Of a stretch of 64,000 nt of DNA, positions 1-11,246 are shown in pieces (within the stretch, counting starts at the first letter, position 1; every line of letters starts with the position of its first letter). Source of the stretch: Hymenopellis radicata (Eukaryota > Basidiomycota > Agaricomycetes > Agaricales > Physalacriaceae); assembly GCA_015501595.1 (NCBI GenBank), contig JADNRX010000020.1, positions 248,001-312,000 on the forward strand. Reading direction: 5' to 3'. Below the pieces are notes generated by a model. The model saw only the letters and a program-made list of their open reading frames with translations, did no database searches and had not been told where the DNA came from. The position numbers were made by a program, and so were the translations under genes.

Positions 1-394
1 CGGGCCGCGGCACTGCTCAAGTCCTTCTCGTTCATGTAATACTCTGCCCGAGCTAGAACACTCAGAACATTGCTGCCAGGAACCAATGTGCGGAAGATGT
101 TCTCGTCGAGGTATGTCGAGTTGTCAAGAGCGATGCGTTCTAGGCGCTTGAGTTCAGACGAGAGCTGGTCGAGCTTGGCAAGACGACCACCACGTTCCTC
201 CTCGACGCGAATCTTGACCTCACGAATCCAACGACGCTGCACTTCAATGCCCTGTGCCATAACACGACGAGACATGCTGATGGTTCGTTTCGGATGATCT
301 CTATGAGCTCGTTCTCTCAAGTTTTTCGCGGTAGGCACGCGCAAGAGCAACCTGTGATTTGTCAAAGGCCTTGCGGAACTACTCCTCCCTCCAT
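1..394 (-). pseudogene. MIC60: MIC60/mitofilin fragment (MICOS subunit), broken
   Basis: MIC60 is the inner-membrane MICOS subunit that organises mitochondrial crista junctions. On the minus strand the stretch from about 274 to 1 reads through a typical fungal mitofilin segment, including RWIREVKIRVEEERGGRLAK followed by LDQLSSELKRLERIALDN. The sequence further upstream (about 394-300) gives another mitofilin-like piece (FRKAFDKSQVALARAYREKL) in a different frame, and a linking piece (ELIEIIRNE) lies in a third. At least two frameshifts therefore separate homologous segments that should be continuous. After LDEN the expected C-terminal domain is not recognisable, although the window ends there. 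I call it a decayed fragment; an unrecognised intron cannot explain shifts with so little sequence between them. Confidence 0.6.
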
Positions 395-541
395 TACCTT
401 GTGATTGGAAATCCACGTAGCCACCCTATGTTATGAAGGCTTGCGGAGTGGGTCGAAGTCTTAGTCCGACTCAACATTGAGTCAGAGTAGTAGACAAGCG
501 ATCAACGGAGTTGCGGGTCACTTTTGAACCACCACTACGAC

Positions 542-2262
542 ATGTCGACGCCGGGCGAAATTCTTGTCGAGACGCTTGCGAGCGTATACACCTACAGCGC
601 GCCTCGTCGCCATCCATCTGTTACCACCAGCACGACGCCGTACTCGCCTACCCTAGCGCCGACTCTGAATCGTGTTCCGGCCTTCCTGAGACTCGCTCGA
701 GGCCTCGATGACCGCCTCATATCATCCCTTTCGCATACCTTCACCTCTGACATAGAAACCCGTTCGATCAGGGTGGATGCCATTGAAAAAATGTGCAGAA
801 ATTTCGACGACGATGTAGAACCAACGTTCTCTTCGATGAAGATTACAACGGAAGCAGATGTCACCCACGTTATGAGTTACGTCGCACGGGATGTGAGTGG
901 CATCACCTTCAAGGGCTACAGGTGTTCCCTCCAGGATCAAGTCAAGCACCCCCTCATCGACCAGACCCCTGACCATGTCTTGACGTATAACGGCACACGA
1001 CGCGTCGTTTGGGAAGACGAAGGTTGGAGTGTTTTCGAGCACTGCGCGCCGAGTATCGTGGCGTTGGCGCGGGGCGAGGGGGGCAAACGACTGCAGCGGA
1101 ATAGTATAGAGGAAGGCGCGCGAGCCATGCTCTACAAAGTATGTCTTCAAACTCTGTGTAATGCAATGCTGAGTCCAGCACAGCTCGCTGTGGCCATGTT
1201 CGACTGCCAGCTCTGGTGGGGCATTCTCTTTGGCGGCGACCACCTAATTCTTTTCCAAAGAGTCGTGTCGACGGAATCAACGCGTTATGGACTGCTTTGC
1301 TCCGAAATCTTGCCTATCGATCGCCTCTGCCTACTTACTCTGGGTACGTTACTGGTGCCGGGCAGCGTACCATTAGTCGATGTCGCGTCCTTTGAGATTC
1401 CTGTCCCGCCTGCCTGTCCCCCATCAAATTTACCAACTCTGACTTGGGACTGTGCGTATCAACTGAACAAGGACGAGGACCTGGGCAGGCTGATGGTATG
1501 TTCCTGGATTTCTGAAATTGTCTGCCCATTTGACTTCAAGTTAGAGTCTCGAAGTATCGTTTGTCATTGACGGCTATGAACCCACAACCGTGAAGCTCTC
1601 GCCATCGTCCTTTATGGATGTCTCATCCAGTTTACCTTCAGATTTTCCGCACCTTCCCACCCCGCCACATGAGACCAATCCCGTCGAGGACGGCCTGAAA
1701 CCCCTTCAGCTTCCTCCTCATCGTGCTCTGACACTTCACATCGACAAGTATATTTCTATTGGTGCAACGGGTGCTGTCTTTGCAGCATCTGTCGGTCCAT
1801 TAGCCTTGGTTGTCAAGGCTATACCGCCTCGTTGGAAGGGCAAATCGGACCTTTGCCACGAAGCACACATGTACGATGTGCTCGCCTCCCTCCAAGGCCA
1901 TGTGCTTCCCCGGATGCTTGGGTTCTTCGAGGGAGAAGGATGGACAATGCTCGTACTAGAGCATTGTGGGAAGATGGTTACCGACCTCGACATGCTTTCT
2001 GAGGAGCAAAGGTAAGTCAGATCCTCATGTTGGCACGGAGAACCAGAGTTCATCAATTATTAGGAGAATCCTGTGGCGGCATGCTTGCGAGATTCATGCA
2101 AACGGGGTGTTGCATGCGGACCTCGAGTTGAGGAATTTGGTGGTGTCGAGGTCAGGCGATGTGCGCATCGTCGACTATGCATTTTCGAAGGGTGGCCACA
2201 AGTGTAATGGGGATACATGTGAGGAGCTTTGTGAATTTCGGAGGCTATTAGCCCTTACTTGA
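542..2262 (+). CDS. Basidiomycete protein-kinase-like (FunK1-type fold) protein
   Basis: Three exons, 542-1495, 1545-2011 and 2064-2262, sum to 540 codons with stop (539 aa). The introns are 49 and 52 nt with GTATGT/TTAG and GTAAGT/TTAG borders. The N-terminal ~300 residues are unassigned. The C-terminal part is a divergent kinase fold: a glycine-rich ISIGATGAVF loop, a candidate lysine in LVVKAIP, a catalytic-loop equivalent HADLELRN (Asp kept, HRD changed to HAD) and VDYAF in place of DFG, with its Asp kept. It resembles basidiomycete-expanded kinase-like proteins that are probably cytosolic. Substrate is unknown and activity uncertain. The first ATG at 542 is used; no earlier ATG is in frame. 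Confidence 0.75.
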
Positions 2263-2929
2263 GGATGTTGTCTTGTTATCGCTATTTTATTTGTACTCTA
2301 GTCTAGAGGTAGCATAATACGGCATGTAATTACACTGTAATTGTGAGATATATAGCGAATTCTGGTAGTCAGGTTCCCCGGCATCCTTGTCAGTAGAGCG
2401 TTGTTAAATACGTCCAGACTTCGAACGTGGTTAATTGTGGATTACATTTTGAAGGCCGGAATGATGAGAGAACAAGCCTGATATCGATTACAGAAAGCAT
2501 GGCAAAGACCTCCAATTACTGTGTTCACCTGTTCTGCGCGTAACGGGTGAGCCGCTCCAGATACTTACGTCCAACGCGACACATTGCATCTACCTACCTA
2601 CCTACCTGATTACAAGGTTGGATCAGCTCACAGCATGCCGAGATTTGAGACTCCGACACTTCCGTGCCGTTCACATCACACCTTCGTGCCTCCTCTTTTG
2701 CTCTTGCCTCCACCCCTACAACGATATGGCACGTCTTTCAGGCTCTAAACTGACAACTAAGGCGCGGCCCAAGACGCCGCCCGATTCCAAGGTCAGCAAG
2801 CCAATCCGCGCGGCTGCCAATTCAGACTCCACTTTGAGCCGTGCACGGCAACTTATGCTCCAACTTCAACTTCAACTTCCAAGTACCGATAGCGGCGTTG
2901 CCCTTGTGGTCATGCCATCAGGATATTGA
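2263..2929. other. Intergenic stretch with a weak short ORF and a CTAC microsatellite
   Basis: No gene is convincingly supported. A short repeat of CTAC lies near 2590-2607. A plus-strand ATG at 2726 opens a 67-codon frame ending at 2929 that is rich in Lys, Pro and Ser and has a Gln/Leu run. It could be the first exon of a lost gene, but nothing in it is recognisable. Confidence 0.3.
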
Positions 2930-2979
2930 CGGAGCCGTGTGAAGAGTTGAGCGCCACGAATCTACCTCGTAAGATCAAC

Positions 2980-3095
2980 CGTGGCAACTTTTGCTCCAGC
3001 GCTTGTGGGTTCCTCGGTTCATTTGCGAGAAATAACTCAAGTGGTAGGAGTACACTGAGATGGCGTGACAAGCATGTACAATGTGTGTTCTTGAT
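2980..3095 (+). pseudogene. 3'-end fragment of an APH-family phosphotransferase gene (copy A)
   Basis: This stretch matches the tail of the two longer APH fragments at about 5718-5830 and 14845-14955 (shared core CTCCAGCGCTTGTGGGTTCC, then TTTGCGAGAAATAACTCA). Only the last codons and 3' flank are present. It is the upstream remnant of an APH-then-hydrolase gene pair that recurs twice more in the window. Here about 470 nt still separate it from the hydrolase start, whereas in the other copies the two are fused. Confidence 0.55.
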
Positions 3096-3564
3096 TTCTG
3101 CTTCTTCCGCTTCACTGACCAGCAATATGCTGCAGAATATCGCCGTCTTATCCTGGCGACGATCCATTTGGGCCGCGCCTCATTGATCCTCCCAAGACTC
3201 CCATCACTTCGCTTTGAGGCTCTGAGCGCACGAACGAGCTCAATTACATGCCAGTGGTGACCGAATAGAGTCGCGGCGACCGAGAGGGCTGAGAACAACA
3301 GTCATTCATGCAAGGTGAGATTAGTTGGAGGTGGTGTCAGGCAGACCGCTTCAGCCTTCAATATTTCAAGAGAGCGAAGAGGAGTTGGCATTCGACACTG
3401 CTCACAAAAATTTCTAACAGGATCAGCCCCTCTAAGCTTCAAGTTCTTCTTCTTCTTCTACCGAAATGGCCTGTCAGGATTTGAAGCGCTCTTCGCCCCT
3501 GCCCCCTGGAGAGGTAATGGCTGAGCAATGATTTCCCCTCTACACACCCTCGTTAATTACCACC

Positions 3565-5265
3565 ATGTTACTTGCGGCTCTTTTCTCGCTTTCACTGGTC
3601 TTTCTGTCGGCCGCTTCGCGATGGAACTTGCGCGCGCGAGTTATATCAAATCCCGATCCTGCTGTTGGAGGGAGTATAGATGGTGGATGGCAGGCGCTCC
3701 CTGATATTCCGGACGCCACGAAGAATGACTGGGTCGTTGACTCGACGATTGGCGCGAAACTGGTGCGGGGACTGGGCATTATTTGGGCGCCGAGGATTAA
3801 TTGTGGTATAGCCTGTTTTCCAGTCCTCTGGGCGCGACCCAGCCGTCGTAAAGCGTGCTATCATCATCTTGCCGGGAAAGGTGCGTCGAATCCTCTCGCG
3901 TTTTCTCAGTTCTCACGTGTATTTTCTGAATTCAGCCACGCGACTGCTGGTACTGTACGTCTTTCCCCCTTGAATTTCAGCTTTTTTACAAATACAACAC
4001 GTAGATTGGAACGTTGTCAACAACGCGCTGTATGTCGCCAATGAGCAAGACCTAGTGGCGTTAAACTGGAGGAAGTGTCGATCGTGGCTCCTTGCTTCTT
4101 CGACAAGGCCGACCGTGCTGCTGGCGCTTTACAGAGCGATCAACTATCTTGGGGAAGAATTGACTGGGTTACCGGAGAATATAACGTCGGTCCGAAATCT
4201 GTCTCAAACTACAGCAGCTTCTTGGTGCTGGATTCGCTCGTGGACTATTACATGGACCAGGCGACCTTTCCCAATCTCAATGTCAGTCACAATATTACTT
4301 GGATACAAAGACTCAACAACGAAACAGGTCGTGGTAATCGCGGGACACTCTGCTGGCGGGCAGATGGTTCAGAGATATATCGGCTTGCGGAGCTCCACCT
4401 ACACGATGAAAGATTGCATTTCTGGGTTGGTGAGTGTGTCTACTTTTGAGTCTACGGGACGTCTGACCAATCCCCTGTATATAGCTAATCCCGCGTCGTT
4501 CATGTGGCTCACTGAAAGCCATCCCATCCCGACGAGCGAAGGGTGTGAGAACGTCGATGAATACAAGTACGGACTCTCTGGCGGGTTCCCAGGATACGCC
4601 ACCTCCGATGTCAATGCTCTTGGTCGGGATGGTATCGTTTCGAAATACCGAGCGCGTCAAACTCACTATGCTTGGGGTTTGGTCTGTCTTTCATGATCAT
4701 TAGATGCTGGAAGGCTGATTTTGATCTGTAGCTTGACAATCTTCCTGGAGACAGGAGCTGCCAAGCCCAAGTAAGTAAGTACTCCGTCCGTACCTTCACC
4801 GTTTGCTCACAAACCTTCAGACGCAAGGAAGCAGTCACCTCGATCGCGGACGTCACTTCGCTGCCATGCTTGAAGGAATGGTCGGTGGCATACCGGCCAA
4901 TACCACCATCGATTATATAGCCGGTGTGGCTCACGACAATGTTCTGATGATGCAAAGCGCGATGGGCATTGACAAGGTGAATTAGCGCGTTTCGAGTGTT
5001 TGTGGCGAAATACTGACTCGAAGGGTAGCTGTTCCGCTACAACTACAACGTCTCCTGGCCCATCGTGCCTACCGATACATCCACGAGTGAATCTGCAACG
5101 GCTACTCACAGTGGAAGCTCTAGTAGCTCTTCGTCTGGCTCAAGCTCGTCATCTGGGTTGCATTCACCGAACTCAAGTGCGAACTTGCATGCACCGACTC
5201 TCTTGGCTTCGTGCTTTTTAGCGTTTGCAGGCATAATAGGACTGATTAATGGTCAAGGATTATAA
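3565..5265 (+). pseudogene. Secreted GPI-tailed alpha/beta-hydrolase, copy A (frameshifted)
   Basis: The first exon starts with ATG in a CACCATG context and encodes a signal peptide (MLLAALFSLSLVFLSAASRW). Downstream exons give a fungal alpha/beta-hydrolase: WNVVNNALYVAN, the nucleophile elbow VVVIAGHSAGGQ (GHSAG, nucleophile Ser), SGGFPGYATSD, and a late VAHDNV, probably the catalytic His region. The end is a Ser/Gly-rich stretch followed by a hydrophobic tail, as in GPI-anchored surface proteins. Compared with copies B and C it has single-base losses in C runs near 4051 (CCC to CC) and 4404 (CCC to CC). A third shift lies near 3805, before SGRDPAVVKRAIIILPGK. It is the most complete copy but is not translatable as assembled. 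Substrate is unknown. Confidence 0.65.
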
Positions 5266-5399
5266 TTAACTGTACCTCTTAGAAGATGTCTCTACTTTAT
5301 TTCACTTATAGATAGATCTCTCCCTTGTCATTCCTTCAACGTGAGCGTTCCGTGGGGCCCATCAACCATCCCCGAGTTTTCTGGAATGGTGTCTTTTGG

Positions 5400-5768
5400 G
5401 CCCATTTCGTAGTAGCGAGCATCAGTTGAATTATCAGCTTCGGTGCGGGCCGAATTTTGAGCACGCCGATGTGGATACTTACTGGATGTGCACGAGAAAC
5501 GGCATTCACTCGTCTTTGTGCATGCTGATCTTGCGCCGCGCGATATCATGGTGCAAGGCAGCACTATTGTAGCAATCGTGGACTGGGGATCATCCGGCTG
5601 GTATGATCCAGCGCATATGGAGTATTGTCTAACGAAGAACGGGGGCCGGAGCGAGCCATGGATATCCTGGGTTGATGAGCTTGTTGAACCTTATTCGGAG
5701 GAAGCTCGGGCAGACAAGGAGTTGCTCCAGCGCTTGTGGGTTCTTCGGTTTATCTGCGAGGAATAACT
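5400..5768 (+). pseudogene. APH-family phosphotransferase C-terminal fragment (copy B)
   Basis: The frame 5488-5768 encodes LVFVHADLAPRDIMV and IVDWGSSGWYDPAHMEY, the catalytic-loop and DxD-like metal-binding motifs of the aminoglycoside-phosphotransferase/choline-kinase-like fold (HGDLxxxN, IDWE). The expected Asn of HxDxxxxN is Asp in this copy (PRDIMV, against PRNIM in copy C). The N-terminal lobe is absent. The end runs straight into hydrolase intron sequence at about 5815, so the two genes have been fused by loss of the hydrolase first exon. Confidence 0.6.
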
Positions 5769-5814
5769 CATGCGGCAGGGGTATACCGTGATTGAGATGG
5801 CATGATGTGTGTGT

Positions 5815-6345
5815 GTACACTGTGTCGTACGTCTTTTCCTCCTTTAATTTCAGGTTTTTACAAATACAACATGTAGATTGGAATGTTGTTAACAACACGC
5901 TGTATGTCGCCAATGAGCAAGACCCTAGTGGCGTCAAACTGGAGGAAGTCTCGATCATGGCTCCTTGCTTCTTCAACGAGGCCGACCATGCCGCTGGCGC
6001 TTTACAGAGCGATCAACTATCTTGGGGAAGAATTGACTGGGTTACCGGAGAATATAACGTTGGTCCGGAATCTGTCTCAAAGTACAGCAGCTTCTCGGTG
6101 TTGGATTCGCTCGTGGACTATTACATGGACCAGGCAACCTTTCCCAATCTCAATTTCAGTCACAATATTACTTGGATACAGAAGACTCAACAACGAAACA
6201 GGTCGTGGTAATCGGAGGACTCTCTGCTAACGCGCAGATGGTTCAGAGATATATCGGCTTGCGTAGCTCCACCCTACACGATGAGAGATTGCATATCTGG
6301 TGAGTGTATCTACTTTCGAGTGTACGGTAATACCATGTGCAGAGT
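5815..6345 (+). pseudogene. Alpha/beta-hydrolase copy B, truncated and with a lost nucleophile motif
   Basis: Begins in the intron preceding the WNVVNN exon and follows copy A closely to about 6345, where similarity stops. The nucleophile elbow reads GLSANA instead of GHSAGG, so the Gly after the Ser and the His before it are gone. The signal-peptide exon and the whole C-terminal half are missing. The upstream junction with the APH fragment is the same as in copy C, so that junction was made before copies B and C separated. Confidence 0.65.
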
Positions 6346-6788
6346 GTATTACGATAAGACCTCCTCCAACGTCTCCTCCCAAAATCTCAACTCTTCGTTC
6401 AAGTTTCATCCACTCCTTCAAGCATCCGGATTTGGCGCGGACTGCTTCTTGAGGAAGTCCACAAACGCAGGCTGTGTCTCTGCGAGACAGGTAGGAAGGT
6501 CTTCTTGCTTGACGAATTTGAGATTTTTCATCGCTGTCGTCACATTAGATCCCTGAGATCACTAGTATATACCCAATCTCACCTTTGTCAGTGACCAACA
6601 CGACTTGGTTGAATGGCTCGACCAACGGCGGAATGTCAAACTTTTCCGCGCCCTCGATGAGCCCCCGCTGGGACGGAGTGAAAGAGGCGGCCCCCGCGAC
6701 GACATCAAGAGTCTTGAAGTCCTCGAAGGCCTTCTTCAAAGCGGTTGGGAGATCTTTCGCCGGCATCCCCTCTACGACCGCGTTCGAG

Positions 6789-8795
6789 CATCAGTAAATT
6801 CACGGATCAATAGACGGGTATAGCGAGTATAGCCGGAATAGGCAAGCTGATCATTTCCGCTACACAGCCCAGATTTTCCTATACGGCGTATTTTCTCTAT
6901 ACATGAAGCCTCTATACCGATTATGGTCCGTGCGCCAACGTTCACGAAGCCACGTGCATGTTCAGTTTTTTTTCTCTGCTAAGTCCTCTTTCGTGCTCTT
7001 CGCTCTTACTTCCACTCACTGTCTCCAATCACGTAACGCTCTCCACTGTTCCGCCACCGACGATGATGCAAGCACACACACACGGCAACCGTGGACGACC
7101 CCCGCAAGCGACTGCAAGCGACCAACGACTGGCGAGGGATGACGCGGACAGGACAAGACGCGGACGACATGAACCACCGAGGACGATACCAGCGACACCG
7201 ACATGAGCCCAACACCTGCTACAGCGTACGACGAGCGCTGCCACACCAGCCAGCAACGGCAACAACGGCGCCTGACATCAGTCAGCAACGGCAACCACCC
7301 TCACGACCACCATCAAACAACGTTACAGCAGACAACGACGGCGACCAAGCTACGATGGACCCAACGAGGAGGACGATGACCAAGAGTACGTCCGCGAGAC
7401 GCAGTGCTGATTCCCTTGCGGTCGCCTCCAGGGCACAAGCAAGCACAGCACCGTTCGGGGGCGACGACGACTGCTACCACACCAGGACGACTCGCACAAG
7501 TTCCACCCATGTTTGCCCTGCGGCGGCGGCATTTCTGGTGCGTCCTCGCTGCATCTCGCGTCTCCACCACTCACTTCACAATAGTCTTCCGACGGAACGC
7601 GATAAGCAGCACTTACAAACCGCGGCTTGATAAATGCTGAACAAGCTCGGATACATCAGGAACTGCTGCAATGTCGGCCGGAATGCGTCTGACGGCGCCT
7701 GTTACCGCGATACGTGTCTCACTTGGTGCGGGGACAAATTATGTTCGCCCCTTCCCCGTTTCCCCGTTGCTCAGCTCACACGATGCGTAGGTCCACTCCG
7801 CATATTCTCCTCAACTGGGCGCCCGATTGGGTATCAACCACACTAGGCTGAACTTCATCGCCCTCGCAGGCAATGGTACGTCTTGCGCAACTTTCACAGT
7901 CACTAGCTAATGTCTCTCAGTCGGCGTGTACTCCTCCAAGCCGATCTGGGGTCGTCTTGTGGACGTGCGGGGGCCCCGCATTGCGATGGCGTGCGCTTTC
8001 TTTTCGCTACTGATTGGGTACGGCGGTAGGAAACACATGTACGACACCGGGGATAGTACCAGCATCTCCGGATGCTAACGCCTTCATTGCACCGGTGAGC
8101 ATATTCCCCGTTTCACTCGCATCTCGGAGACTGAACAAGAGACAGTTACCACTGATCTATCTCGGAGTCTTGTGAGTTTCTAGTATGCGCCCATCTCATA
8201 ACGCATAACTCACCTTTTCTCAACTCTGGCCGTCACGCGGGACGACTCGCACAAGTTCTCGGGCTTAGCGAATAGCAAGGTGCGTATTCTGCCAGTAAGT
8301 GCGAATATGCACTGACTTTCCGGCAGACCACTGATGTCTCCGCACCACCCGCAAGCCCAAGGCTTCCCCTCACGCTGTTGCCTCGTCAGACGCCTCACCA
8401 GTATTCTTGCACGGTCAGGCGGTCGCCCCGCCTCGGTATTGGGACGACAACGGTCAGCCAGTGTGAACGCTTTCGACCACCATCAACGAGGCGGACCAGA
8501 ATGTCATGGTGTGAGTGTCCGCACTGTTTTCCTCTAGATAGAAGTAGTATATGTGCAAATGAAGCGATTATTTTGACCCCCTAAAAATGTGTGAATTTTC
8601 CGTATAAAATCCAAAATAAATGGGTAGTAGAAATGGTATAGGACGGTGGGAGGGCTGTATAGGCAACGATTCTGCCTATACGGCCTCCTATAAAAGGTGG
8701 TATAGAATTGGGAGATTCACTTTTTGCCTATACCGGCCAAAAGCGGTATAGGCGGTATAGTCTATGGCCCCTATAGATCCGTGAATTTACTGATG
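6789..8795. mobile_element. Inverted-repeat DNA transposon carrying an MFS gene fragment
   Basis: The ends are a perfect 20-bp inverted repeat, CATCAGTAAATTCACGGATC at 6789 and its complement ending at 8795. The flanks show a short duplication, AG (or GAG if the element is one base shorter). Both ends carry many subterminal copies of a TATAG/CTATA motif, likely transposase-binding sites. A 2-3 bp duplication plus subterminal repeats fits the CMC/EnSpm type best, but the TIR does not start with CACTA. I see no transposase, so it is non-autonomous. It is inserted in a coding exon of the minus-strand gene around it. Confidence 0.75.
7690..8175 (+). pseudogene. Captured MFS (nodulin-like) transporter gene fragment inside the transposon
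   Basis: Plus-strand pieces read VSLGAGTNYV, LGINHTRLNFIALAGN, then after an intron-like gap (GTACGT...CTCTCAG, about 7874-7920) VGVYSSKPIWGRLVDVRGPR and ACAFFSLLIGYGG. These match the first transmembrane segments of fungal nodulin-like major-facilitator transporters. The fragment keeps its intron, so it was taken up as DNA and not from mRNA. It has no start codon and its pieces lie in different frames, so it is not an active transporter. Confidence 0.55.
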
Positions 8796-9508
8796 AGGGA
8801 ATCGGGATGTGGTTGGCAGACGGGCTGTCGTCGTTCCCGACGCCCTCGTCAGCAGGAGGGTCAACAGGAGGGTCAACAGGGTTCTTCTCCAAGAATTGCT
8901 TGATGGCGGTGCCAAGCTTCTTCTGCGTTGTTCGGAACTGTAAAGCTTTGAGTCCTGCGTCACAGGAGAGGAGGAGAGGAGGTACAGACCCCGTTCCCGA
9001 TTTTCTTATCTGTACCGAGGTCCTTTACTCTGAAAATTTCCATTAAGATTGCGTCCAAGACGAGCCATCACGTACCGCAAATTAGAGGTGTCGAGACTGA
9101 ACTCTGCGGACAATGTCAATATATATATCAACTACAAGGACGAAGTCGCGACGCACCAAGGACAACAACTCCGTCTTCATCGGCGCACGTCTTTGGAAGG
9201 AAGATGGCTCCGAAAAGCTGAGCCTTGTCCTCGTCCGGGGTGATATAGAATCCACCTATAGACACAAACGTTGATTAACGCGGCCGTGGGTGAAGGTTAG
9301 ATGGAAGATACTCACCAGACCAGGTGAACTCGTTCCACCAAATCCGCTTCGGTTGCAGCTTGAATGTCCCAGCCTGCACCGCGCTCTTGATCGACGCAGC
9401 GAAAGACCTGCAGGTCGCATGGAACTGCGTTGTGGCAATGGAACGCTCCGACAGCGAACGGAACTTTGCCGAGGTAGGCTTCTTGGCTTTCGTCTTCGGA
9501 GAGCAGGT

Positions 9509-9866
9509 CGTTACAGCTGACGCCTATTGTCGAAATGTATTAGCAAACGCCCAGTCCGATTCAGTTCACACGGGGGCTCACGGATGGTTTCGCGCTGGCG
9601 CTGGTCGCAGCTGTGAAAGGACTTGTCAGTACGGACATACCAGCCAGCAGAGGACGAAGCATACTCGGCTTCTTGGAGGCAGACTTCGTTACAGCTGACG
9701 CCTATTGTCGAAATGTATTAGCAAACACCCAGTCCGATTCAGTTCACACGGGGCTCACGGATGGTTTCGCGCTAGCACGGTTGCAGCTGTTCAAGGACTT
9801 GTCAGTACGGACATACCAGTCAGCAGAGGACGAAGCATACTCGGTTTCTTGGAGGCAGACTTTGTC
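9509..9866. repeat. 178-bp direct tandem duplication of an exon/intron unit
   Basis: Two adjacent copies start at about 9509 and 9687, each beginning CGTTACAGCTGACGCCTATT, and differ by only a few bases. On the minus strand each copy contains an exon piece (CLQEAEYASSSA) and an intron-like stretch ending CGACAATAG. This is an internal duplication of one exon with its intron in the locus at 6418-9500. Confidence 0.75.
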
Positions 9867-9932
9867 GCTATGGCTGATTTTTTTTATAGCTCCCGTAGAT
9901 AGAACAAAAGAGGAGGAACTACATACGCGTTT

Positions 9933-10251
9933 TCACTGGGCTTTGGCCTTTGCCGTGGTTTTCTTGGCCCGGGCCTCGAGCTCCTGTAAATATTGTTCAA
10001 TCAGTGCATTGCACTTCGAAGTTGTTTTTTTGGCGTACAGAGTCATCCCGATAAATGCGGAGGGCACGAACGTATTAACGGTGGTGTTATCTCCCGTACG
10101 TGCGGTAAGATCCTGCGACCACACTTCATGAGTACAATTGTTGCATATCGAGATGGACCGCATCACACACCTCGGCATTCTGGACCACTGGAGCCGCCAA
10201 GGTAGGGAGCGTGAGGGCAAGAGAGATGAATATGGCGAAGGGGATGTGCAT
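9933..10251 (-). CDS. Small secreted protein (or 5' exons of the disrupted locus)
   Basis: Exons 10171-10251 and 9933-10112 are separated by a 58 nt GTGTGT...GCAG intron and give 86 aa. The N-terminus MHIPFAIFISLALTLPTLAA is a clear signal peptide. The mature part (DLTARTGDNTTVNTFVPSAF, then a Lys/Ala-rich tail) has no recognised domain. A donor-like GTGAAA overlaps the stop codon, so this could instead be the beginning of the larger broken gene downstream on the same strand. I cannot decide between the two. Confidence 0.45.
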
Positions 10252-11246
10252 GATTAAAGAAAGGTTAAAATATTAATATGAACGACGAAGTTGAAAGGGA
10301 TAATGATAATCCAAACAGAAAGAATGAAGGGAAATGGGGACCAGCCTGGCGAAGGGGAATGGGTCTGCACCCACCTTTATCCTCCCACTGAGACCGTTTG
10401 TGGTACTGTGATCGGCGCTGTGGCCAAGGTCCGCGAGGGCAACGAGGATATCCTCGCGGATCTCCGTCTCATTGTGCAGGCTCTAGGGATCGCGACACCG
10501 ACAAGCATACTGAGAGATAACTCTGAAACACATACCTTTGTCCAGATGGGAAGGGAGGGATGGTTAAAGCAAAGTGAAGTAGCTCTCGCTAGATTAGAGA
10601 TCGAGATGATCGACACGTGCCTATCTGGTTCAATCTCGTACCTCGTCCAACTCCAAGTATGAGAGATACCAATTTATGTACCGTCGCCAAGTCGAGCTAG
10701 CACCCGAAGTACTTCGCGGTGGATCCACACGGGGAACAAGTGTCTGATCATGATACGGAACTGAGTCAGAAACTGGTTGGACCTGTTGCAATGGCATCGA
10801 AACAGTCAGTCCGCATGCTGGAGGCGCAAGGATCTCCCAGTGAGCATCATTCAACTTCGCCCATGGGGCCTCTTCCATACAAGGTGGGGTGGGAAAAAAA
10901 GCGAGTCTATTAGGAAAATGCGACAATGAGGATGAATGGCGGCCAGAAATTAGAATAAGCGATGTGGGGGAATCCTCAAACCAACGCGCACGGCCTTGCA
11001 CTGTTGCAGAGTTTGTGCAGCGTCTTCCATGCTCCACCGATGCTCCACCGACCCCTTGAACTGGACCGGGCATCCGTGGGGACATGCGACGGGTACGGGG
11101 AGACGACAGTACTTAGCGATGATCGGAGGCGGAGAGCACCAACGTAACGCCGCGTTACGCGCAACAGCTGCGTGACTTCCTGCCTACTTATGCCTCTCCA
11201 TTTACCACCGAACGCATTCAAACACTAGGCAGGCCCCTACTGTTAA
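10252..11246. other. Intergenic region; right part is the 5' flank of the duplicated unit
   Basis: A 120-codon plus-strand frame at about 10303-10662 has no recognisable domain and I do not call it. From about 10715 the sequence is repeated at about 12655 onward (shared core CATCGAAACAGTCAGTCCGC), marking the left edge of a tandem segmental duplication. Confidence 0.4.

Larger units (their letters stand above)
6418..9500 (-). pseudogene. Unknown secreted-family gene interrupted by a 2 kb transposon
   Basis: Minus-strand coding exons can be followed on both sides of an insertion at 6789-8795. Upstream parts include KFRSLSERSIATTQFHATCR, KSAVQAGTFKLQPKRIWW and GFYITPDEDKAQLFGAIFLP, then LKALQFRTTQKKLGTAIKQF up to the insertion. 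Removing the insertion plus one target-site copy restores the reading frame into PSNAVVEGMPAKDLPTALKK and on to VTDK. A 49 nt intron then joins to AMKNLKFVKQEDLPTCLAET and a stop at 6418. I do not recognise the family. It may be the continuation of the signal-peptide exon at 10251. A 178-bp exon/intron duplication lies at its upstream end. Confidence 0.5.

Noticed and set aside
7091..7630. Thr/Arg/Pro-rich 179-codon frame inside the 2 kb transposon
   Set aside because: Low-complexity, open in several frames on both strands and without any transposase-like motif.
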